Assembly: GCF_030272615.1 (NCBI RefSeq)
Contig: NC_081414.1
Span: forward strand, 521,612,185 to 521,676,184
Reading direction: 5' to 3'
Length of the DNA stretch: 64,000 nt
Source: Cryptomeria japonica
Lineage: Eukaryota > Streptophyta > Pinopsida > Cupressales > Cupressaceae
A program made the position numbers and the translations under genes. How positions within the stretch are numbered: position 1 is the first letter of the stretch; every line of letters begins with the position of its first letter. Below are positions 45,978-57,733 of this stretch, in pieces. The notes beneath the pieces are model-generated. The model saw only the letters and a program-made list of their open reading frames with translations, made no database searches and was not told the DNA's origin.

Positions 45978-47822
45978 TTAATGGTTCTTTTCTTTTCTAG
46001 ATTTTACATCACAACTAGAAGTAGTGCTATAGTAGCACACAACATCCATCCCAAGTTCATGATTGGGGAATCTCTTGACATACCGGTTTGACCATCTTCT
46101 CTTGGTCAAGTTGTTGTGACTGGCAGCCAAAACTGGTGGACCTCTTTCACCTACAGGAAGATTTCTCCTTTGGTTCCATGCAGGTCTCTGACTTCCAAAT
46201 TCTCCATAACCACTTTTCTCTAGAGTATAGTTGTTATACTGGCCTCTATGTGACTGCAGATTCCTCTTCCTGCATTGAAACTCTTTATGGCCAAAACCAT
46301 TGTAGTTATGACAAATAGTATTTGCATAATCGAGAGAGGGGACATGCATATATCTACTCCTGGATACATTTTTCTTATTTTCATAAAGTCTATGAGATCC
46401 TAGATTACTCCTTCTAGATCTCTTTCTAGATTCTCTGCCCTATGGCCATAGGTATTACATGTAACCAGTAAATGATGGCATATGACTTACAAATTTATTT
46501 TGCCATGCGTGGGGAGATCTTACCAGTTTAGCATCTCCATTTTTGTTTCTTCAAGGATGGACTCTAGGTTGTCCATTTTGTGCAGCTCTTCCATCTGGTC
46601 TCTCCTTCTCCCACACTTTCTTTGCCTTGTGGGTGTTAGCATTTATTTTTCCTCTATCGATAAGAGGTCTTCTTTGTTGCTTCCTCATTTTCCTACTTCG
46701 AGAGAAGCAGTCTTCTCCCATCCTCCCTTTACCTTTAGGATTTGCATTGTTCCTCCTTCTTGCAGCACCCATCTTCATTCTTGTCTACAAGTCTTCACCG
46801 GTTGTTCTTAGGTCAACCTTCTTCCAGGGAGCATTTCTCACTATGAAGGTTTGGTTTTTTTTTCTCCATTTGAGGAGACAAACAAAATTTCATTGTGGGG
46901 GATATTCTTGCTGGTGAAGCATTCAATGACACCACTTCCTAATCCTTCAGTTTCCTTAGCATGCTTCTACTTCTTCAACATTTTATCCAAGGCATCACTA
47001 TTTTCATCAAACCAGATTCTCACCTTGAGCTCATCTTGACATTTCTCAGGGTCATTTCAGAGAATCTCCATTTCTCCAAGCAACTGTTGATATTCTTTAT
47101 CTTTTACTTCTATCTCAGAGGCTAGATCACTGCATCGATACTCCTTGGTGTCTTCCTCTTGAGTCTTTATTTCTGAGATACATTTCTCAGATTCTTCAAG
47201 GTATTTTGTCAGTCGGTTCTGCTCCACTATAGTAGCATTCTTGAATATCTTGTATTCCCTTCTAACTCTAGTGAGTTCTTCAAGTGAGTTTACAAGCTCT
47301 CCTTCAAGGTCAACTTTGGCTTCTCCTTCTTCTTATTCACTATCACTCCCAAACACATCTTGCTAATGGGATCTATTTGCCCTATCACTTTTAGATGTGT
47401 GCTCCTCATCTTTAGATTCTTGAGCCATGAAGAGGTTGGTTCCTTCATCATCGTTGTTGCAGTTGCTAGCAAATCTGCCTTCATAATCTACAGATTCATG
47501 AGATGCATTTCTCATGTTGTCTTCATAATCTAATCCTGCAATAGTAGGCTCATTTCCATAGAGCTTCTTCAATCTCTCCCATAAGCATTTTTATATTTTG
47601 CATCTATCCACTTGTGAGGACACATCATCAGTGAACCCACTAAATATGGCCTTCATGGCTTCTTCATTGCACAAGCATCTTCTTTCTTCTTTAGATTTGA
47701 TGGGAGGAATGACATTCCTAGGGAGATCATTGATAGGATAGGAAGACTTCCATTCTACAACTCTAAATAGAATAGTTTGAACTATCAAATATAGGAGCAG
47801 GGATTGACACTAAAAAAACCAT
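45978..47822 (-). pseudogene. B: copia-type Gag, decayed
   Basis: Starting at ATG 47820-47822, the frames show IFDSSNYSI then a stop and SCRMEVFL, the usual copia gag opening with a Trp codon turned into a stop. Next come NEEAMKAIFSGFTDDVSSQV and LWERLKKLYG of the gag core. A coiled-coil-like stretch follows (ELTRVRREYKIF, EESEKCISEIK), then the zinc knuckle CHNYNGFGHKEFQC, where the second Cys has become Tyr. Stops and frameshifts are frequent. No protease, integrase or reverse transcriptase follows. Gag would package the RNA; other enzymes would have to come in trans. Confidence 0.75.
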
Positions 47823-47881
47823 TGTGTCCTTAAGCCGGCATGTACCCAAGTTGGAGAAAGCTCATGTAGCTAGGAACCTAT

Positions 47882-47893
47882 GCTCTGATACCA
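47882..47893 (-). other. Primer-binding site of element B (initiator-Met tRNA)
   Basis: In the element's direction TGGTATCAGAGC follows the LTR after two bases. This is the classic complement of plant initiator methionine tRNA used by Ty1/copia elements. Confidence 0.88.
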
Positions 47894-48690
47894 ATTGTTA
47901 GACACAATACACCACTAAGAGGGAGGTGAATCAAGGGTTCTCAACTTTTTCCCTTTAGCTATCCTATGTGAGCATACCGGTTAATGGATCTAACTCAATG
48001 TAGACTTACTGATTAGTAGGGAGACCAACACCAAAGAAATCACACAAGGGACATCACATAACACCAATATATATGAGGAAAACCCAAGATGGGAAAAACC
48101 TCAAGGAGCAATGTTGTTGGAGTCTCCTGCTCCAATCCAACCTGATAGTGAAAACTCTATTACAATGTTTAGGGCACCAACCCAAGGAGAACCAACCCCT
48201 AACTTGTTTATGGGCTACAACCAAAGGATCTACAACCCCTGCACCGAGCTACAACTTAGTGTTCACAATAAAAACATCAATTACAAAAGTAGTTGTCTTG
48301 TTACAAGTGAATCTTGAAACCATTTCATATACCTTACTCTGTCAGTGAGGTACCTTCTCTGCTACACCAACTCACTCTTTTGCTGCTCTACTACTAACAA
48401 ACCCTACTGATACACCTCTTCTCTTCTTCTTCCTCTTCTCTATTGGATCTCCTCTTCATTGCTCTACACTTTACTGATGCTATACTCTACTGGTCCACTA
48501 TCTTCCTTCTCTACAACTCTCTTCCCTTCTGCTCTATTGATATAACCACTACCAGTTCTACTCTTCACTCTCCCTCTTCTCAGATACTCATTGAGCACTT
48601 AGCTAATTTTCTCTCACATGCAAAAGTATTACACTTCGCAGTATCCCAATATATTTTTAATCAGTAGCACTTAACTATGTCCTTGGCCTA

Positions 48691-48702
48691 CATATTTATA
48701 TT
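48691..48702 (-). promoter_or_regulatory. TATA-box candidate in the 5' LTR of B
   Basis: AATATAAATATG on the minus strand, aligned with ACTATAAATATGC in the left LTR. Confidence 0.45.
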
Positions 48703-49743
48703 TTGGTTTTCTCGCCAAAAGCCAATTCAAAATCTAGGAGGTTAGGGTTTCCTCATCACCTTTGAGATAAACCAAATCCAATAAGATCTTCCCCGATCTG
48801 ATCTTCCTAACAACCAACAGTACACCTCTTCCATTATCGCACCTTCTTGACTATGCCTTCTATCTTTGGCAATCTGCATTTTACCCTATCGACAGACGCC
48901 AATATCTTTCTTGCTATTTCCTTCATCACACTCGATCTCTTTGAATCACTCTTAGCTAGATCATAGTTTTCCTCCAGACCTCAAGCTGCAAACCTCTGCA
49001 ACATCTTTGCAACATGTCCCATGATTTGTGGGATCTTTCATTAATGTCAACCAACTATGCAGCTACCCCATTGATGTACATTCAATCTTCATCCGAATGC
49101 AGGTTCGCCACCTTGAATCCATGTGGTATCTATGCTAACTGTCTTCCATCTTGGCTCTTCAAGTCAGTCTAGATAGGATCATCGACCAAACCCTCTACTA
49201 GTTCCTCTTTCTTCCTGGTTTACTAACCCTACCGGTATTCTCACATTCTACGTGTTAACTTCTCATGTCTTCTCTTTGTTGAACTTCTGATGGAACACCT
49301 TAACCAGTTGCTAGACATGTCTATCCATAGTATGCACATTCCACCAAGTGGGAGGTCATATGTATTTTCACCTTGTCCATATTACTGGTGAACATTCATA
49401 TCGATAAGACTTCTTGATGACACAAGTCATCAACCTTCACCAGACTCTTTCTTTAGCTGGGCCATTCTTCCTCTATCTGCATCTGCTCAACTATGCCTTC
49501 TCACTGATCAATTCTGATCATATCTCTACCAGTTTGTCAAAGTGACAAACGCATTACACTTCATTTGAACCACTTTTCTGCCTTCATCATCAGATTGAAT
49601 ATCAACTCATCTGGTTTGTCAAGATGACAAACTCATCAATCCTTCACCTATCTAGGCAGCTCAACATGCCATCTCTATCGATCTAGTGCATAACCCTATT
49701 CTCATGCACTTGAGGCATTCCTTTTATTTCACCAGTGGATTCA

Positions 49744-49748
49744 GTGTG
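49744..49748. repeat. Left target-site duplication of element A (GTGTG)
   Basis: GTGTG precedes A and is repeated at 56234-56238. The uninterrupted left LTR of B reads TTTAGTGTGAGCC at this place. Confidence 0.82.
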
Positions 49749-50528
49749 TGTTAGGATTCCCATAGATACTGAGAGGGAGGGTGAATCAGTATCTAATCGG
49801 TGATAAGATTTTCTTAACTTAAAACATGTAGAGCATACTAATATTGTGTACCGGTAAACAGAAAGTAATGCAATAAACAAAGATTAAAACAACCACATGA
49901 AAAAAACACCATAACACAATATTTTAATGAGGAAACCCGGTGTGGGAAAAACCTCAGTGGGATTTGTGACCTACAATATTCACTTATTGGCCAATAAGAG
50001 AATATTACTGCTACAAGAGGGGCCTGCACATGCAAGAAGGCCAAGTGCCTAGAGCTCACTACTCAAATACAAAATAGGAAGTCTCACTAACTTACAAAAT
50101 GGATTATATAAATCTAGTGTCTAATGCCAAATCCAGTACCGGTTTCTACTCTGCTTCTTACATAAACCCTTAACCTATAATTCGCATAATAGGTCTTCCT
50201 TTTTTTCACCTAATTACATTCCTTTCACTATTCACAAATGTTCTACAATGATCTCTTATATATATGAGTCATTTTACAATGTTGCCAAGTCAGCTTAAAA
50301 TGATTTTTACAATAATAAACAAAATATATTAACAACAAATTCTTGTCGGCTTCTATGTTGGTATGCTTGTTTTCACTATCGATGCTGGTGGTCTGTGTGC
50401 TGGTGTAGAATATAACTTTGTTGGTGCTAATGGATTACCTTATCGGTGACATAGGATTGTAAGGTTGCCATCAATGACAAAACCTTTAATCATCTACAAT
50501 GTATCATTGGAGTGTGCATTTGCCAACA
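49749..50528 (-). repeat. Left (3') LTR of element A
   Basis: Plus-strand ends TGTTAGGATT and TTGCCAACA. It matches 55425-56233, which has an extra block of about 28 bases near 55800. It contains a TATA-like TATATATAAGAGATC on minus near 50250-50265. Confidence 0.88.
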
Positions 50529-50543
50529 ATCTCCCCCTTTGGC
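50529..50543 (-). other. LTR-adjacent polypurine tract of element A
   Basis: GCCAAAGGGGGAGAT in the element's direction, identical to that of B. Confidence 0.75.
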
Positions 50544-50645
50544 ATTGATGACAACACTCATGAGAAAAAAAAAAAAGTCTAGTCCAAAAATATGTTACCA
50601 AAAATGTGTGAACCAATATGTGTGAACTCCCCCTGAGTAGATGAG

Positions 50646-50690
50646 TCCTGATTATTTTCTCATACCATCCTGATTATTTTCTCATACCAC
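50646..50690. repeat. Short direct repeat between the two polypurine tracts of A
   Basis: TCCTGATTATTTTCTCATAC occurs twice in tandem with a period of about 22 bases. It overlaps the end of the accessory ORF. Confidence 0.6.
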
Positions 50691-53600
50691 TACTCCCCCT
50701 TTGGCATCAATGACAAAGGTTGTCAAAGTGTCAATAGAGTATGGTTTCTTGTCTCAACCTTGTAACCAGGTGGTTACAATTTGAAAAGGATTAGCCAAAA
50801 CCAAATTTAGGCTTTCAAGAAACTTTTTACTGTCTTTTATTACTGCCTCTGTTCCTTGAATTATACTGGTGAGGTGTTGCATTTGCTCTGCCGGTGTTTT
50901 TTATCCTTGAACTAATGCATCAGATATTTCTTTCCTTAAACATGCGAGGCAGTCCAACTTTGGACTTAATCTCCATTTTAGATCCTTAGGCTTACTTTTT
51001 ATTTTCTCCTTTTCTCTTTCTAGCTTTAGTAACTCTTCCTCAAAACCTGTTATCTTTTGCTCAAAAATTGATAATGAATCAGATGAATTAATAAAATTAT
51101 CAGCTATCTTATTAATTTCCTCCTATATCTTGCTCATTTTCTTGTCTATGTCAGCTATCAAAAATTTTGTCCTACAAATGTCTCTGTACAAAGTTTTGAA
51201 CTCCTTAAGTGTGCTGCACAATTTTGGTAGAAGTGTGTCAAACTGCCTTGTACACTTCTTTATTTGTTCCTCAAAGAATTTTTCTTTTTCTTTTTCTAAC
51301 CTCTCTTTGAATGCTTCTTCCTTTATTTTCTCAACTATCACTGTGTTGTCAATAATATATTTAGACAAAGTGTCGAGTTGACTCAAAGAATCCTTATTAT
51401 CTACATTGCATTTTGGAGCTATCATCTTCAAAATTGAAATTGTGTCATCTATAGCTTTATATGCCTATGAACTACAATCTGTTATTTTCTTTATAGAATC
51501 TAAAAGAACTTCAGTTACATTTATTTATTTAGATCCTGTAGTTGAGGAGCTAACATTCTGAATTCCACCGGTGGGAGCAATATCCTTGCTTACAGTGACC
51601 GCTGGTAGGTTGGTCTATGTTTCCATTTCCTTAAGCAATGGTTTGTTTTGCTCAGTAGTTGTCGGTGGCACTGATTCTATATTAACCTGTTCCTGTGTTG
51701 GAGCCTGTTGCTTTGCTTGTTGCTCTGTTTGTTGTTCTATTTTCCCATCTACCAGTTTACCTTCAATGTTATTTGTGTTATCAGTTACGAGTGGCTCACT
51801 AGCCATATCTATCTTACCGGTTGTGTCCTTGTCTATCATAATGTTAACTTTTTGAGTATCAACATCAACTGTGTATAGTACCTCAAAATTAGGATTTGTA
51901 TCCTCTTGTGATACATCCATACTCTCATTAGCCAGTTGATCTTCAGTTGTTGTTACCGGTAGAGTAACCTGGGGTGGTGGGGATAAATTATCTCTTATTT
52001 TGATGCTTGGAGGTCCACCAACCTTTCCTTTTCCCTTATCCTTATCTTTCTAATATACCTTGATTGGTTTAGGGTTTCTATACTCTTCTTGTTTTTCCTT
52101 CTCAACAAGAAATATATCCCATGCATTTTCAGTTTCCTCTGCAACCTCATTTACTCTTCCAACCATTAGTGCAATATGTCGGTGTGCAGTAGAGAGTACT
52201 GACTGGTTAACCTCTACAATTAGATCATCTATTTCTTTCGGAGAGTTAACTAGGTAGACAACAAGTAGTTTCTCAATCTTTATTTTCTTGTCAATCTCTA
52301 TAACAGTTTGCCTTCTAGCTTCAAGTCTCTTAAATAGTTCTACCGGTACTTCATCTACAATTTGCATCAAAAATTTCTTGTAGATATCCAAGTGTATAAT
52401 TACACTATTTTCAACTTTCTCCTTGTCATCAACTGATAATGTATCATATAGTTTGTTAATGTTCTTAAGCTATCCTTCCTCTGTTATTTCATCCAATAGT
52501 TTGTCAAATGGAGCAATATTTTGTTGAGTCCTTTTCTTTGGTGTCAAATTTTTCTTCTTAGGAGTAGACTTCTTGAGCGGGGGCGTCACTGCCTGTTGTT
52601 TTTGCCTAGTTCTTCTAGGTGAAGGTGTGGATACCGGTGAAGGTTCCCTTTTCCTTACAACTCTTTTAAATGCAGCAGACATATCACTCTCTAAAGAAGT
52701 TGCTACCGGAGAAGTGAGTTTCTGGTTGTTGTGCTTGTAACTCATCTTCAGTGATACCAGTTTGTTTCAGTACATCTTCTTTTATAGCCTTAGCATGCTT
52801 TGAACCTCTCCTCACTGTTGCTTCTACTTTCTTCACTCTCTTTTTGGATTGAATTTGTTTTTCAATGGTTTCATAACCCAAATTATTCTTGGGGTAACTC
52901 CTTCCATCTAGATCTCATCCTTCTTGATGACAAAACATATCTCATCCTTGTATTTATTTACAATTTCCTATGACAGTCTGACTCTAGCATTCATCCAAGC
53001 CTTCAATGCTAGAAAATAGTCATTGATAGTATTTTATTTATTTTCACCCATATTGTTCAATAGGATAATTGTTTCCCTACCAGGATGTCAAATCCAAGGT
53101 TCTTGTTACCTATACCGAGCACCTGTTTGGTTATATGTAGCATTAGGCAAACAAGTAAGTTACCAAATCTGAATGTCCCTTTCTTTTCCTTCTTGATCTT
53201 TCCTAGATTGTCAATAAGTTCATCCTTTAACCATTCACATACATCAATTTTCACATTATCTTTAACCATATCATGAGCACCTTTTTATGCATAAGCTGGA
53301 AACTGAGTTAAGTCTGTTTGCATGAGTTGTTCTGTAACCTAGAATCATGCTAATGAATCTCACATTTATGGCAGTTACATCATTCACCCTTAACGACCTT
53401 TTGTCAGATGTTGCACCTGTTAGGTTCATTACTAGGTCATTTGAGACCTTCTTTGTCTTGTCTGGTTTGTTACCGGTGGAAGGTAACCCTGTTATAACTT
53501 TTATAGCTTCCTTAGTGATTTTGTGAACCGAATCTAGCCAAAAGAAAGAACCATGTACCCTACTCAATACTATCCTAATAACTTCCTTAGGGAAATCCAG

Positions 53601-53912
53601 AATGCTAAGGATTTCAGTGAATCTTAGGGTTTCAATAATTTTGTGTTCAAGTTTCACATTACCGGAATCTTCACATATGACAGTTTTGTACATGTTCTTA
53701 ATTTCTTCATCTCCTAATTCTTCTATATGGCAATGGATGTATATTCTAGGGTCTTCTGCAAAAACAACTCCTTTGGGGATTTGGGAAAATGCACCAACAT
53801 TATCATCCTTTTTAGCTATCTCAAGAACTAGCTGAAATACGGGCCTAGGGCATTTGATTACCTCGACTACAATAGGGTTTTCTATGAATTCAAGTACAGA
53901 AAAGAATGCCAT
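50682..53912 (-). pseudogene. A: long accessory ORF (about 1,077 codons) of unknown function in place of pol
   Basis: It begins with ATG at 53910-53912 (MAFFSVLEFIENPIVVEVIK) and can be followed to TGA at 50682-50684 in the same overall phase, with several stops and compensating frameshifts between about 53270 and 52745. The N-terminal 220 residues include HGSFFWLDSVHKITKEAIKV then ITGLPSTGNK. That pattern recalls the 'putative plant transposon protein' domain found in many plant repeats. The middle is basic and Pro/Lys-rich (SPVSTPSPRRTRQKQ, KKSTPKKKNLTPKKR), nuclear-signal- or AT-hook-like. It is followed by a Gln/Glu-rich linker and a C-terminal coiled-coil-like half (EEAFKERLEKEKEKFFEEQ). 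The codons for the last residues include the upstream polypurine tract. No enzyme motif is seen. A diverged copy exists at 9930-11200. Confidence 0.7.
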
Positions 53913-53957
53913 GATTATAAATACCTTTTTCTGCCTTTGGAAAGATTGATTTCTCAA

Positions 53958-54216
53958 ATGCTTTGCCTCTTTTCTCGAAATGCCTTAGCTTTGGAAATTT
54001 CATGCTCTTCGAATGTTTGAATGCTTGATGAAGTGAAATGGAGCAAAAAACACTAATGTATAATGTCAATATGCCAACTACCACATTTAATGCTTGTCGG
54101 TTAAGTAATCACTTAACATATCTATCGATATAGAAGTAATTTCAACTTCTTACCATCAACCGAGGGAGTAATAACATATTTCTCATTTGATTGCTAAACC
54201 CTCAAAAGAATTTTCT
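53958..54216 (-). other. A: spacer between gag remnant and accessory ORF
   Basis: Short non-coding interval. No splice or promoter signal stands out. Confidence 0.4.
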
Positions 54217-55380
54217 TCAATTAGATGAAGAGATTCCTGCCAGTGGAATGCTACTCTGTTTTGTCGGTGGAGTGTTGCTTGGTTCTATTGGTGGAGGAGT
54301 ATTCCCATCACCATTTAGGTCTGACTTTCTAATACATTGTTTTGAGAATTCTTGCTTAACTTCTTCAACCTTTTCTTTTCCTTTCAAGCTAGAACCTTTG
54401 TTGTCTGTCGATGGTTCCTTACTTCTGTAGAATTTTGCAATATGTCCAATCTTGTTACAAGCATAACAAGTCACATTATTTTTCTAAATAGCCTTCTCAT
54501 AACCTATGCCAATTTGTATTCTACATTGATTAGATAAGTATCCAAATCTTCCACAAACATAACATCTTACATTCATTCTACAATTTTTAGAGTTATGACC
54601 AATTTTGTTGCATTTTGAACATTGACTGGTGGGTGCATTGGTTTTTTGATAACTTCTAGATCTACATTGATTTTCTCTATGGCCATACTTGTTCCAGTTA
54701 AAGCATTTTCCATGGAATTTATAAGCAGTAGGTTGCCTTACCAGTTTGCTATGATCCTGTGTGTTTGCAGTACCAGAGCTTTCTCCAACTTCAAAGCCAA
54801 TTCCACAAGTGTCACCTTTAGGTTTTTTATTCTTCAGCAAGTTACCAAGTTCTTCTAAGCTTTTCTTGAATTTCTCTTTATGCTGATTTGCAGTATCTAC
54901 TTCTCTTTCTAAGACTTCTTTCTACCTCATCAGTTCATTTGAGTTATTCTATGTGTGCATCAGATCTATCTTCAACAAATCATTTTCATAACTGAGTCTT
55001 GTGTTTTCATTTGCGGCATCACTTAGTCTTCTAGTCAAAGCTTCTTCATTCTTCTTTCTATCTTCAATTTCTTTATAGAATCTCACAGTCATATCTTGCA
55101 TCTCATTCTTTGTTGGCATGTTCTCTTGCTTCATCTTGTTTATCATATCATTAAGAGTTTCTTTTTCATCATTCTCATTTTGCATCTTTTCACAAAGTTC
55201 TCTTCTCTTGTTTCTTGAAATAGTAAGATTTTCTTGAAGTGCTTGAATAATATCCTGAGCTGCTTTTAGGTCATGTTCAAGTTTGATATTTTGCAATTTT
55301 TCTCCATCATAGTCTGAGAGAGCTTCTTCAAGTTGCTTCATCAAGTTTTCCATCTCCACCGGTGTCAAGATCTTCCTCAA
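54217..55380 (-). pseudogene. A: truncated Gag with coiled coil and four zinc knuckles
   Basis: The frame begins within about 30 bases of the primer site. It opens directly in a heptad-rich coiled coil (MENLMKQLEEALSDYD, MINKMKQENMPTKNE), so the usual copia gag N-terminal domain is absent. Four CCHC-like motifs follow: CFNWNKYGHRENQC (second Cys lost), CSKCNKIGHNSKNC (intact), CYVCGRFGYLSNQC (His changed to Tyr) and CYACNKIGHIAKFY (last Cys lost). In-frame stops are present. Zinc knuckles bind the element RNA during packaging. One or two knuckles are usual in gag, so four is notable. Confidence 0.72.
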
Positions 55381-55410
55381 GCTGTTAGGCTTCTAAAAAT
55401 AGAGGACTAG

Positions 55411-55422
55411 GCTCTGATACCA
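55411..55422 (-). other. Primer-binding site of element A (initiator-Met tRNA)
   Basis: TGGTATCAGAGC in the element's direction, two bases from the LTR; same site as in B. Confidence 0.9.
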
Positions 55423-55424
55423 AT

Positions 55425-56233
55425 TGTTAGGATTCCCCCAGATACTGAGAGGAGGGGGGGTGAATCAGTATCTAACCGGTAATAAGATTTTCTTAACTTA
55501 AAACATGTAGAGCATATTAATATTGTGTACCGGTAAATAGAAAGTAATGCAATAAACAAAGATAAAAACAACCACATGAAAAACACACCATAACACAATA
55601 TTTTAATGAGGAAACCCAGTGTGGGAAAACCCTTGGTGGGATTTGTGACCCACAATATTCACTTACTAGCCAATAAGAGAATATTACTGCTACAAGAGGG
55701 GCCTACACATGCAAGAAGGCCAAGTTCCTAGAGCTCACTGCTCAAATACAAAATAGGAAGTCTCACTAACTTACAAAATGGATTCTATAAATTAAGTGTC
55801 TTGTAATGCTTCAAAATAGCATCTATAATGCCAGATCCAGTATCGGTTTTTGCTCTGCTTCTTACATAAACCCTTAACCTATAATTTGCATAATAGGTCT
55901 GCCTTTTTTTTTGCCTAATTACATTCCTTTCACTATTCACAAATGTTCTACAATGATCTCTTATATATGTGAGTCATTTTACAATGTTGCCAAGTCGGCT
56001 TAAAATGATTTTACAATAATAAACAAAATATATTAACAACAAAATTCCTGTCAGCTTCTATGTCGGTATGCTTGTTTTCATTGTCGGTGCTGGTGGTCTG
56101 TGTGCCAGTGTAGAATCTAACTTTGCTGGTGCTAGTGGATTGCCTTGCCAGTGACATAAGATTGTAAGGTTGCCATCAATGAAAAAACCTTCAATCATCT
56201 ACAATGTCTTATTGGAGTGTGCATTTTCCAATA
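55425..56233 (-). repeat. Right (5') LTR of element A
   Basis: Starts TGTTAGGATTCCCCC and ends TTTTCCAATA (decayed CAACA). Matches the left LTR. TATA-like CACATATATAAG at 55961-55972 on minus. Confidence 0.88.
55961..55972 (-). promoter_or_regulatory. TATA-box candidate in the 5' LTR of A
   Basis: CACATATATAAG on the minus strand, conserved in the left LTR and similarly placed in the A' LTR. Confidence 0.5.
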
Positions 56234-56238
56234 GTGTG
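56234..56238. repeat. Right target-site duplication of element A (GTGTG)
   Basis: Matches 49744-49748; removal of A restores the B LTR. Confidence 0.82.
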
Positions 56239-56736
56239 ATCGTTTAAGCTCTTGCATTTACCTCATCTACCTTATCTCATAGAACTATGATGCACACAAT
56301 GCATAATAAGAGATAAGCTCCACTTACCGATGGAGTGACACCTTGTCATCTGCATCCTGCAATGCACTCATGTGACTTCGCTATTTGTGCAGCATCTCTT
56401 CAAATAGGCACATGTGATCCAATGTGGGAACATTCAATGTCAGTCATCTCTTCCCATGATGACCGCATCATTCATCCAGTGGGAGTCATGTTGTTCAACA
56501 ACCTCACAACATTTTGGTGACCTGTTCATTCTTCTCTTCCAGTGTTGATGTGATTCAGGTAACATTCTACCTATTCATCACAAACACCATCTAAGCACCC
56601 ATATCGGTGTTCAACAACACAAAGTGATATCCAAGATATCACATCCTATACTCCTTCCTAACAGTGTTGCACATACATCTCTTCTATCCGTAGACATCCC
56701 GTACCAGTTGACATCAATGACAACACAATGCCAACA
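56239..56736 (-). repeat. Right (5') LTR of element B, second piece
   Basis: Continues the LTR after A (TTTACCTCATCTACCTTATC) and ends AATGCCAACA at 56736, followed by the GTAAA duplication. Confidence 0.85.
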
Positions 56737-56741
56737 GTAAA
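56737..56741. repeat. Right target-site duplication of element B (GTAAA)
   Basis: Exact partner of 16412-16416. Confidence 0.85.
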
Positions 56742-57662
56742 TATATCTTCTATTATTCAAACTAATCCCCCTTAAAGATTTAAATAATAATTTATAACAT
56801 AAACCAGTAAAATATCCCCGTTAAGTTATAACTCCTTTTAAATTTACATCTCACTTAATAAGTCACCAGATTTCAAGAAAAAAAAACAATCTCCTCTTTT
56901 AAAATGTGTTCCCTTCCTATAGTATCATTTAACACAAATTATACTCTTTCAAAAATAAAATACCTTCTTATATTAAAATAAAACATTATAAGATATAATA
57001 AAATTACTCTATTTGAAATGGGGTTCTCACCCATATCTTTATTTTAATATTAAGACCCTTATTTTATATTCTATTTTTATGTGTTAACCCTATTTAGGGT
57101 TTCTCTTTTTTTTTTAATCATGACTATCTTGTCCTTCTTTTATTTTTATCCCTAACTAAAGTTAGGGTTTGATATTTTATTCTTGATTGTTGCAGGGTTT
57201 TTTTCATGGCGGAGGGTATGAAGGGGTGGTGAATATCACATAGGCAGTGACACTATGAAGGAGGTGGAGAGGGGGGGGGAGGCCGAATAGCAGCATCAAA
57301 GTTAATGAGGGAGGTGGCGAAGATTTTTTGAAGGGGCAATGGATGGCGTGTTGCAGGCCGACCACCATGGACACCCACGATTGTGGGCCTCAACCCCCAG
57401 TGATGGTCGGCCATGACTTTGGGTCCTAGCTCCAACCATGGTCGCCCACAACTACCGGTCGCGGCCCCATCCATGGTCACCAACAACTACAAGTCACGGT
57501 GCCAACCGTGGCTTCCCATAGCCATGGTTGTGGCCCATGGCATGTGGGGGTAGAGCCACAAGCTCCCCCCAACCCGTGATCCCTAGAAGCTACTGCAATT
57601 AATTTTTTTTTGTAAATAGATATTTTATTTATTTATCTTGCCTAAATACAATGTGTAAAATA

Positions 57663-57733
<71 letters not shown>

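Larger units (their letters stand above)
47896..49748 (-). repeat. Right (5') LTR of element B, first piece
   Basis: Starts TGTTAGACAC, matching the left LTR start. It is interrupted at 49748 by element A and resumes at 56239. The TATA-like AATATAAATATG at about 48691-48702 on minus is conserved with the left LTR. Confidence 0.85.
49749..56233 (-). mobile_element. Element A: copia-type non-autonomous retrotransposon with reduced gag and a long accessory ORF (6.5 kb)
   Basis: LTRs of 780 and 809 bp (roughly 6% different by eye) are flanked by the perfect duplication GTGTG. Orientation is minus: iMet primer site at 55411-55422, polypurine tract at 50529-50543. The internal 4.9 kb holds a coiled-coil plus zinc-knuckle gag remnant next to the primer site and then a second ORF of about 1,077 codons (50682-53912). 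No protease, integrase or reverse transcriptase is found. A 5'-truncated relative is at 9930-12317. Confidence 0.87.
16417..56736 (-). mobile_element. Element B: copia-type gag-only LTR retrotransposon, swollen to 40.3 kb by nested insertions
   Basis: The ends are TGTTAG and CCAACA, flanked by the identical 5-bp repeat GTAAA. The two LTRs (about 2.33 and 2.35 kb after removing insertions) align over their length, with roughly 7-10% differences by eye. The element reads on the minus strand: primer-binding site at 47882-47893 and polypurine tract at 44535-44550. The 3.36-kb internal region encodes only a decayed gag; I see no protease, integrase or reverse transcriptase. So B is a non-autonomous gag-bearing element. 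Its left LTR is broken by D and its right LTR by A. Confidence 0.85.

Noticed and set aside
42658-46917. Many plus-strand Ser/Leu/Cys-rich open frames in B LTR and internal region (for example 43234-43545, 46482-46917)
   Set aside because: They are antisense to the gag reading or lie in LTR sequence. Their composition mirrors the minus-strand coding and none has a recognisable domain.
57253-57486. 77-residue Pro-rich minus-strand frame
   Set aside because: Lies in a GC-rich repeat block inside LTR-like sequence and shows reiterated GTGGTCGG-like words rather than a protein domain.
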